From: an uncultured Acidimicrobiaceae bacterium
Lineage (GTDB): Bacteria > Actinomycetota > Acidimicrobiia > Acidimicrobiales > RAAP-2
Direction: 5' to 3'
NCBI GenBank assembly: GCA_937894805.1
Contig: CALAYR010000047.1
Span: forward strand, 1 to 19,423
Length of the DNA: 19,423 nucleotides
This document shows positions 14,762 to 19,423 of this stretch, in pieces. Position 1 is the stretch's first letter; the number at the start of each line of letters is the position of its first letter. The notes under the pieces are model-generated. The model was given only the letters and a program-made list of their open reading frames with translations, was not told the DNA's origin and did not search any database. Both the position numbers and the translations under genes were made by a program.

Positions 14762-15703
14762 ATGGCCCTCACTGACCTCATCGATATTGAACTAGCCGTA
14801 CCGAATCCGAGTGAGCTCGAAGAGTTTTGGAATCGTCGGGGCCTCGTGACGACGGGATTGGGTCGTCTCGGCACGCCCGAGCGTGAGTCTCAACTGCGGC
14901 TCACCGAATCGGACTATCGCCACGTCTCGCAAATGCGCATTGCCACCGAGACTCAAGAAGACCTCATACGCATCGCGGGCTCGCTGCAGCAGATGGGTGC
15001 CAGCGTGGAGCTGGGCGACGGTTGGCTGGAGAGTATTGACCCCGTGATTGGACACTCTGTTCGTATTGAAGTCACTCGGAATAATCCCTTGCCCCCGATG
15101 GCATCTCGCGAATTCAACGGACCCGGACGTCTCGACCGACCTAATCGCCGATCCGAAGCGGCTATTCGCGAGTGGGCGCCCAAGCCTCGCCGGTTCGGCC
15201 ACGTCGTCTTTGGCTCTACTGACACGCAAGCCACCGTTGACTACTACGTCAATGGCTTGGGTTTTCGAATCTCAGATCGTCTTCCGGAAGTGGAGGCCAC
15301 GTTCCTGCGCTGCTCCACTGACCATCACAACATGCTGATTCTGCCGGCACCTGTACCGTGCATGAACCATTACGCCTTAGAGCTCGAGGACTTTGACGCC
15401 ATCGGCCTGCGCGGCGTTGAGGTCGTCCAGGAGCGTCCCGATGCATCGGTCTACGGCATTGGTCGTCACGTAGTCGGATCCAATGTCTTTTGGTATCTCC
15501 TCGATCCAGCCGGTGGCATGTTCGAGTTTTTCGCCGATATGGACCAGATCACAAATGACGATCTATGGGACGCTGAAATTCGCCGCGAGGACTGGGACCC
15601 CTTCACGATTGCGACCTACGAGTCGGGTACATCGAAAATGGACTTTTTCCTCCCTTCCGACATTGATGTGATTGCCGCCGGACGTGAACGGGCCGGCCTC
15701 TAA
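14762..15703 (+). CDS. Type I extradiol (meta-cleavage) dioxygenase, VOC superfamily
   Basis: Predicted to open the ring of a catechol next to its hydroxyls using O2 and ferrous iron. The 313-residue protein is a two-domain VOC enzyme like BphC and HsaC. In the C-terminal domain the full metal triad is visible: His147 (RFGHVVFG), His203 (MNHYALEL) and Glu255 (GGMFEFFAD). Second-sphere active-site residues also match: a His pair at 188-189 (DHHN, the acid/base His region of BphC), His236 (GRHVVG) and Tyr245. The N-terminal domain (about 5-110) lacks these residues, as in the family. The enzyme should therefore be active; its catechol substrate cannot be read from sequence. It is first gene of the operon, and its stop overlaps the next ATG (TAATG). 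The frame also allows a start at 14741. Confidence 0.9.
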   Translation: MALTDLIDIELAVPNPSELEEFWNRRGLVTTGLGRLGTPERESQLRLTESDYRHVSQMRIATETQEDLIRIAGSLQQMGASVELGDGWLESIDPVIGHSVRIEVTRNNPLPPMASREFNGPGRLDRPNRRSEAAIREWAPKPRRFGHVVFGSTDTQATVDYYVNGLGFRISDRLPEVEATFLRCSTDHHNMLILPAPVPCMNHYALELEDFDAIGLRGVEVVQERPDASVYGIGRHVVGSNVFWYLLDPAGGMFEFFADMDQITNDDLWDAEIRREDWDPFTIATYESGTSKMDFFLPSDIDVIAAGRERAGL

Positions 15704-16482
15704 TGGACCTCGGCATTGCGGGTAAATGGGCCATCGTTACGGGTTCGACTCGGGGGCTGGGTCTCGCCTGCGCAGAAGCACTGGCTGCTGAGGGAGTGAA
15801 CATTGTTCTGAATGCGCGCACTGACCAAGAAGGCGAGCAGGTGGCCGCCACTCTGCGATCACGCTTTGAGGTCGCGGTCAGCTTTATCAAGGCCGATGTG
15901 GCTACACCTGAAGGGCGGGAAGCAATTTTCGCGGCCCACTCGAACGTGGACATTCTCGTTACGAACGCATCTGGACCTTCCCCCTCGAGTTTCGTGGATA
16001 ACTCCGCTGAACAGTGGAGCGAAGCCTTCGACATGAATTTTCATTCCGCTGTGGGGATGATGCAGCTCGCACTTCCAGGGATGCGGGAGCGAAAGTTCGG
16101 TCGCATCATCAACATCACGTCGGCCATGGTGACCTCTCCGCACCCCTTTATGACGCTCTCCATTGCGGCCCGTACTGCGTTGACCGGTGTGACTAAGGCG
16201 GTCTCAAAGGAGGTAGTCAGCGACAACGTCACGATCAACAACATCCTCCCCGAACGAATCGATACCGGCCGTCAACGACAGATGGCTGAGTTACAGGTCC
16301 AGTTCCGCGGCATCACGCTGGAAGAGGCGTACGACGAAATGAAGCAGACGATTGCGGCGAAGCGGCTTGGCCGCCCCGATGAGGTTGGTGCCGCGTGTGC
16401 CTTTTTAGCCTCGGCGCACGCCGGATACATTTCCGGCGAAAACCTCCATCTCGATGGTGGTAGTTACGACGGGTTGATTTAA
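15703..16482 (+). CDS. SDR-family protein with substituted catalytic Tyr and Lys
   Basis: A Rossmann-fold short-chain dehydrogenase/reductase-like protein of 259 residues. The cofactor motif TGSTRGLG (13-20), the turn TNASG (87-91), Asn112 and the catalytic Ser140 (ITSAMV) are in place, as is the C-terminal YISGENLHLDGG (242-253). The YxxxK active site is changed: alignment on the following TALTG places Ser153 at the Tyr and Arg157 at the Lys position (SIAAR). A group of SDR-like proteins annotated as 3-oxoacyl-ACP-reductase-like shares such an imperfect tetrad and the downstream RIDT segment seen here (ILPERIDTGR). The reaction is therefore uncertain: unusual dehydrogenase chemistry, or another role. 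It overlaps the dioxygenase stop and the monooxygenase ATG by one base each. Confidence 0.88.
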   Translation: MDLGIAGKWAIVTGSTRGLGLACAEALAAEGVNIVLNARTDQEGEQVAATLRSRFEVAVSFIKADVATPEGREAIFAAHSNVDILVTNASGPSPSSFVDNSAEQWSEAFDMNFHSAVGMMQLALPGMRERKFGRIINITSAMVTSPHPFMTLSIAARTALTGVTKAVSKEVVSDNVTINNILPERIDTGRQRQMAELQVQFRGITLEEAYDEMKQTIAAKRLGRPDEVGAACAFLASAHAGYISGENLHLDGGSYDGLI

Positions 16483-18179
16483 TGGCGCACACCCCCTCGA
16501 ACGAAACATGCGACGTTCTCGTCGTCGGTGGTGGCCCCGTTGGGCTCATTGAGGCGCTGTTGTTGCGCCAGCTGGGCCTGAGGGTCATTGTGATCGAGCA
16601 GCGGGACGGCCCCCAAACGGCGCCTTCGGCCCACGTGGTGACGGCACGAACCTTGGAGATTCTTCGCGGTCTCGGACTGGACATGGACGAAATCGAAGCA
16701 TTGGCCCAAACGCCCAGCGAAGGGGCGTGGGCCCGCTGGGTCGACTCCCTGACCGGTCGAGAGTTGGGGGCCGTGCCGTTTGAGAACTTGCACGATCCAG
16801 AGCGATTAGCCCTTACCTCGCCACAACCGCTGCGCAACCTCTCTCAGCATCGCCTCGAACCCGTCCTCTACCGAGAGGTCGGTGACGTGCGCTCGGGGAC
16901 TCAATGGGTCTCGAGTGTCGAAACTGCTGAGACTGTGGTGAGTGCGGTTCGTTCGACAATAGGTGGTGAGGCATACGAAATCACCAGTCGCTACGTCATT
17001 GGTTGCGATGGGGCCAGTAGCGCCGTGCGTCGACACAGCGGCATCGAAATGGAAGGACCCGATGAAATCGAGAATTTCATCTCAATCCACGCCGAAGCCG
17101 ATTTGCGTTCCATCGTTGGCGCCGAGCCCGCCACGCTGTACTGGATAACCGACCCCACGGTTCAGGGCACCTTTATTGCGCACGACGTCGCATCGACGTG
17201 GGTGTACATGACTAGTTACAACCCCGCCGTTGAGTCGGTCGCGGACTACGACGCGACCCGCGCTGAGTCAATCTTTCGGCGAGCCGGGGGACTACCTGAT
17301 GAGACGGCGGTTGCGATTCGGCACGTGAGTTCCTGGCGCATGACATCGCAAGTTGCTAATCGGTATCGCCAGGGCCGGACCTTTCTCGCTGGCGACGCGG
17401 CTCACAGGTTTCCGCCAACTGGCGGTCTTGGACTCAACACCGGTGTAGCCGATGCGCACAATCTCGCTTGGAAGCTGGCCTGGACACTTCGAGGTCTGGC
17501 TCCACTTTCATTGCTCGACACCTACGAGGCGGAACGACGCACCATTGCGCAGTACAACGCCGGGGTTAGCTTGGAGAATGCCTTCCGACTGCTGGAAGTC
17601 TGGATTGCGCTCGGTGTCGATGGGGACCTCGAAGCGTCGAAGATCCGAGCCGAGGCTCTTCTCGCTACCGCTGAAGGTAGGGCTGGGGTGACGCAGGCTA
17701 TTGAGAATCAGGCCGAACACTTCGATCAACTAGGCGTGCAGTTGGGCTTCTCCTACAACGCTGACTCTGGCGTAGTTGTGGACGATGGCTCCGTCCGACC
17801 AGAAGTCGCCAATCCAGTACGCGAGTACGTCCCAACGACGATTCCCGGCTCACGGCTTCCGCACGCCCACCTGCACCGTGGTGGTGAAGCGATTTCGACG
17901 TTGGACCTGGTAACTCCAGGGTCCTTCCTGTTGATTTGTAATGACTCCGCCTGGGCCCACGTAGCGCTACCGACGCAATGGCCTCTCACCCGAGCGGTCA
18001 TCGGTGTCGACGTGACCGATGAAGACGGAACGTGGACTTCACTGAGTGGCATTCGCCACGATGGAGCACTGCTGATTCGTCCCGATCAACACGTGGCGTG
18101 GCGAACGCAAGAGGGGCCGAGCGGTGACGTCGACGACCTCCATGAAGTTTTGAACTCCTTAATGAAAGAGCACTCATGA
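16482..18179 (+). CDS. Class A FAD-dependent aromatic (phenol-type) monooxygenase
   Basis: Predicted to hydroxylate a phenolic compound with NAD(P)H and O2, supplying the catechol for the adjacent dioxygenase. In its 565 residues the three class A flavin motifs are present: GGGPVG (16-21), the DG motif CDGASSAVR (175-183), and the GD motif AGDAAHRFPPTGGLGLNTG (303-321). The C-terminal part (about 440-560), with PGSRLPHAHL and DLVTPGSFLLI, matches the thioredoxin-like domain of the phenol hydroxylase/MhpA/TfdB group, so it is not one of the shorter p-hydroxybenzoate hydroxylases. Substrate is not readable. The ATG overlaps the SDR stop by one base and its stop overlaps the next ATG by four, which implies coupled expression. 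Confidence 0.92.
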   Translation: MAHTPSNETCDVLVVGGGPVGLIEALLLRQLGLRVIVIEQRDGPQTAPSAHVVTARTLEILRGLGLDMDEIEALAQTPSEGAWARWVDSLTGRELGAVPFENLHDPERLALTSPQPLRNLSQHRLEPVLYREVGDVRSGTQWVSSVETAETVVSAVRSTIGGEAYEITSRYVIGCDGASSAVRRHSGIEMEGPDEIENFISIHAEADLRSIVGAEPATLYWITDPTVQGTFIAHDVASTWVYMTSYNPAVESVADYDATRAESIFRRAGGLPDETAVAIRHVSSWRMTSQVANRYRQGRTFLAGDAAHRFPPTGGLGLNTGVADAHNLAWKLAWTLRGLAPLSLLDTYEAERRTIAQYNAGVSLENAFRLLEVWIALGVDGDLEASKIRAEALLATAEGRAGVTQAIENQAEHFDQLGVQLGFSYNADSGVVVDDGSVRPEVANPVREYVPTTIPGSRLPHAHLHRGGEAISTLDLVTPGSFLLICNDSAWAHVALPTQWPLTRAVIGVDVTDEDGTWTSLSGIRHDGALLIRPDQHVAWRTQEGPSGDVDDLHEVLNSLMKEHS

Positions 18180-19012
18180 AAATTGCCAATATCAACGGAA
18201 GGGCCCACGTGGTCATTGATGACCAGTGCCTCGATATCGCCGAAGCCAGCGGTGGGGAGTTTGGGCCGAGCCTGCAGTCGGTCTACGACAACTTCGCCGC
18301 ATTCGTCGCGGCGGCGCCCAGCTGGTCACGCGGTGGTCTCAAGGCATTCTCTTTGAGCGAGTTAGGTTCGCCGGCACCGCAGCCCCGGCAAGTCTTCGCC
18401 ATTGGGTTGAACTACCACGGTCACGCCGAGGAGGCCGGAGTGCCAGTCCCGCAGGTGCCAGCGACGTTCACAAAGTTTCCGTCGAGCTTGGGTGGACCGT
18501 TCGAGCCAGTGCCTCGCATGGGGGAGACCCTTGACTGGGAAGTAGAGATAGTGGCCGTCATAAGTCGTGAGGCCTACCGGGTGTCGGAGGCCGATGCGTG
18601 GAACTACGTCGCCGGACTGGCGGTCGGACAGGACTATTCGGAGCGAACCATGCAATTTGCCGCTGGATCTCAGTTCTCCCTCGGGAAGTCCTATCTCGGC
18701 TTTGGCCCCGTAGGTCCGTGGCTCACCACTTTGGACGAAGTTGCCGACCGGGACAATCTCCAACTGGAGTGTTGGATTAACGAGGACAAGGTGCAAGACG
18801 CCCCCTCGACAGACATGGTTTTCTCGATTCCTTCTCTTGTTGCCCAGTTGTCGGCGATAACGCCGCTCTGGCCGGGTGACGTCATTTTCACGGGGACACC
18901 GGCCGGCGTGGGCATAACTGCCCAGCCCGCCCGCTTTCTCCAAGTGGGCGATGTCGTGCGAAGCTCCATTGCGGGCCTCGGCAGTATTCACAACACGATT
19001 GTGGCCCCCTAG
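18176..19012 (+). CDS. Fumarylacetoacetate hydrolase family protein (hydrolase/hydratase of ring-cleavage product)
   Basis: A metal-dependent FAH-superfamily enzyme (COG0179-like), 278 residues. The N-terminal cap region covers 1-65. The catalytic domain follows with FAIGLNYHGHAEE (74-86), the metal ligands Glu122 and Glu124 (DWEVE) and Asp153 (GQDYSER), the lysine segment GKSYLGFGPVGPW (170-182), and FTGTPAGVG (238-246). Family members cleave acylpyruvates, hydrate 2-hydroxypentadienoates or decarboxylate ring-cleavage intermediates. As the last gene after a hydroxylase and an extradiol dioxygenase it most likely processes the meta-cleavage product. No alpha/beta hydrolase, aldolase or acylating aldehyde dehydrogenase for the rest of such a pathway is in the window. 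It starts with ATGA overlap; the ATG is preceded by GAAAGAG. Confidence 0.92.
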   Translation: MKIANINGRAHVVIDDQCLDIAEASGGEFGPSLQSVYDNFAAFVAAAPSWSRGGLKAFSLSELGSPAPQPRQVFAIGLNYHGHAEEAGVPVPQVPATFTKFPSSLGGPFEPVPRMGETLDWEVEIVAVISREAYRVSEADAWNYVAGLAVGQDYSERTMQFAAGSQFSLGKSYLGFGPVGPWLTTLDEVADRDNLQLECWINEDKVQDAPSTDMVFSIPSLVAQLSAITPLWPGDVIFTGTPAGVGITAQPARFLQVGDVVRSSIAGLGSIHNTIVAP

Positions 19013-19053
19013 GGCGATATTTTGGGGTCTTCGTGGTCTCTCCGCCCTATTTT
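19010..19053 (+). terminator. Terminator candidate after the aromatic operon
   Basis: A 7-bp perfect stem TAGGGCG (19010-19016, overlapping the FAH stop codon) with CGCCCTA (19043-19049) is followed by TTTTG. The 26-base loop is long, so the strength is doubtful, but position and T-run fit a terminator that separates the catabolic operon from rpsO. Confidence 0.45.
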
Positions 19054-19076
19054 GTGGGGTTCCCACTAGAAGACCC
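19025..19076. repeat. 8-bp inverted repeat interlocked with the terminator stem
   Basis: GGGTCTTC (19025-19032) and GAAGACCC (19069-19076) are perfect inverted repeats. The left arm lies in the loop of the 19010-19049 stem and the right arm outside it, so the two stems are either alternatives or a pseudoknot. Between them is a small hairpin, GTGGG-GTT-CCCAC (19054-19066). Confidence 0.55.
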
Positions 19077-19086
19077 TTGTAATTCC

Positions 19087-19095
19087 TGCTATTCT
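19087..19095 (+). promoter_or_regulatory. Extended -10 promoter candidate for rpsO
   Basis: TGC-TATTCT fits the extended -10 form, with transcription expected near 19102 and a leader of about 80 bases. The preceding TAATTCCTGCTA nearly repeats the TAATTCTGCTA before rimP. No good -35 is seen at 17 bases. It gives rpsO its own promoter, as expected for a gene now distant from ribF. Confidence 0.5.
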
Positions 19096-19101
19096 TTCCA
19101 C

Positions 19102-19181
19102 TGGTCAGCGCCGCTGACTGTGCGGGTCGTCATGGAGGCGGTTCGCATCGGGACCTCCGATTCAAAGGTAAGACCAACACC
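19102..19181 (+). promoter_or_regulatory. Structured rpsO leader, possible S15 autoregulatory RNA
   Basis: The 5' leader can form GTCAGC-GCC-GCTGAC (19104-19118) and a second stem, GGAGG (19134-19138) with CCTCC (19154-19158). The second stem would sequester the only purine-rich GGAGG upstream. An AAAGG (19164-19168) lies 13 bases before the ATG. S15 represses its own mRNA through lineage-specific leader structures in several bacteria; the same function here is inferred from structure and position only. Confidence 0.4.
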
Positions 19182-19423
19182 ATGGCTGAGAAGTCGCAAA
19201 CAATTCAGGAATACCGCGCACACGAGACGGACACCGGCTCATCCGAAGTTCAGATCGCGCTGCTCACCGGCCGAATTGCGCACCTCACCGAGCACCTCAA
19301 GATTCACAAGGGCGACCACCACTCGCGCCGCGGACTCATGAAGCTCATCGGCCAGCGCCGCCGTCTTTTGGACTACGTCCAAAAGGGTGACGTTGAGCGT
19401 TACCGTGCCTTGATCGCCCGTCT
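19182..19423 (+). CDS. rpsO: 30S ribosomal protein S15, N-terminal 80 residues (3' end outside window)
   Basis: Primary 16S rRNA-binding protein of the small-subunit platform. The frame opens at ATG 19182 and is still open at the window end: 80 complete codons of the usual 89. The S15 signature is clear: IQEYRAHETDTGSSEVQIALLTGRIAHL in the N-terminal helices, then LKIHKGDHHSRRGLMKLIGQRRRLLDYVQKGDVERYRALI, in which the HHSRRGL and RRRLLDY segments contact rRNA. Because there is no stop in the window it is easily missed. In most bacteria it follows ribF and precedes pnp; here the catabolic operon lies immediately upstream. Confidence 0.97.
   Translation, partial: MAEKSQTIQEYRAHETDTGSSEVQIALLTGRIAHLTEHLKIHKGDHHSRRGLMKLIGQRRRLLDYVQKGDVERYRALIAR

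Noticed and set aside
14023..19012. Mobile element borders around the aromatic module
   Set aside because: No transposase, integrase, tRNA gene, or matching terminal repeats were found at either edge, so transfer by a specific element cannot be supported.
18362..19066. 234-codon minus-strand frame opposite the FAH gene
   Set aside because: Antisense to an intact FAH-family gene with all metal ligands; composition is a mirror of that gene.
19033..19341. 102-codon frame covering the rpsO leader and start
   Set aside because: It runs in another frame across the leader and into rpsO. The rpsO frame encodes a clear S15 instead. A short upstream ORF from ATG 19132 belongs to the same shadow.

Overview
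The window is a chromosomal segment from a moderately GC-rich bacterium, most likely an actinobacterium (Actinomycetota). The order dxr - site-2 protease - ispG - proS - rimP - nusA - ylxR - infB - rbfA - truB - ribF - rpsO is the classic actinobacterial arrangement. GTG and TTG starts are frequent (ispG, proS, ylxR, infB, rbfA), and a monomeric NADP isocitrate dehydrogenase also fits this phylum. A short archaeal/eukaryotic-type prolyl-tRNA synthetase hints at a deep lineage such as Acidimicrobiia, but that placement is inference only.

Region 1 (1-4761) holds the 3' part of dxr, an M50 intramembrane protease, ispG and proS, all on the plus strand and tightly packed. dxr and ispG are two steps of the MEP isoprenoid pathway. 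The protease between them is the RseP/Rip1 type that cleaves anti-sigma factors.

Region 2 (4762-11769) is the translation/transcription-factor operon rimP-nusA-ylxR-infB-rbfA-truB-ribF. It is preceded by a 189-base leader containing a terminator-like hairpin after proS, an extended -10 promoter candidate, and a second GC-rich hairpin with a T-run just before rimP. That second hairpin looks like a transcription attenuator.

Region 3 (11797-14013) is a large icd gene placed 27 bases after ribF, apparently without its own promoter or a terminator before it.

Region 4 (14023-19012) is an aromatic-catabolism module. A TetR-type repressor is divergent from four genes that overlap by 1-4 bases: an extradiol ring-cleavage dioxygenase, an SDR-like protein with a degenerate active site, a class A FAD phenol hydroxylase, and a fumarylacetoacetate-hydrolase-family enzyme. 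The likely logic is hydroxylation of a phenol to a catechol, meta-cleavage of the ring, then hydrolysis or hydration of the product. The divergent promoter region carries inverted repeats suitable as TetR operators.

Region 5 (19010-19423) has overlapping hairpins, an extended -10 promoter resembling the rimP one, a structured leader, and the start of rpsO (S15), which runs off the window. ribF and rpsO are usually neighbours; here they are separated by icd plus the aromatic module, about 7.4 kb. That separation, the degenerate SDR, the zinc-less short ProS and the two regulated leaders are the points most worth a second look. No tRNA, rRNA, CRISPR array, insertion sequence or prophage gene was seen.
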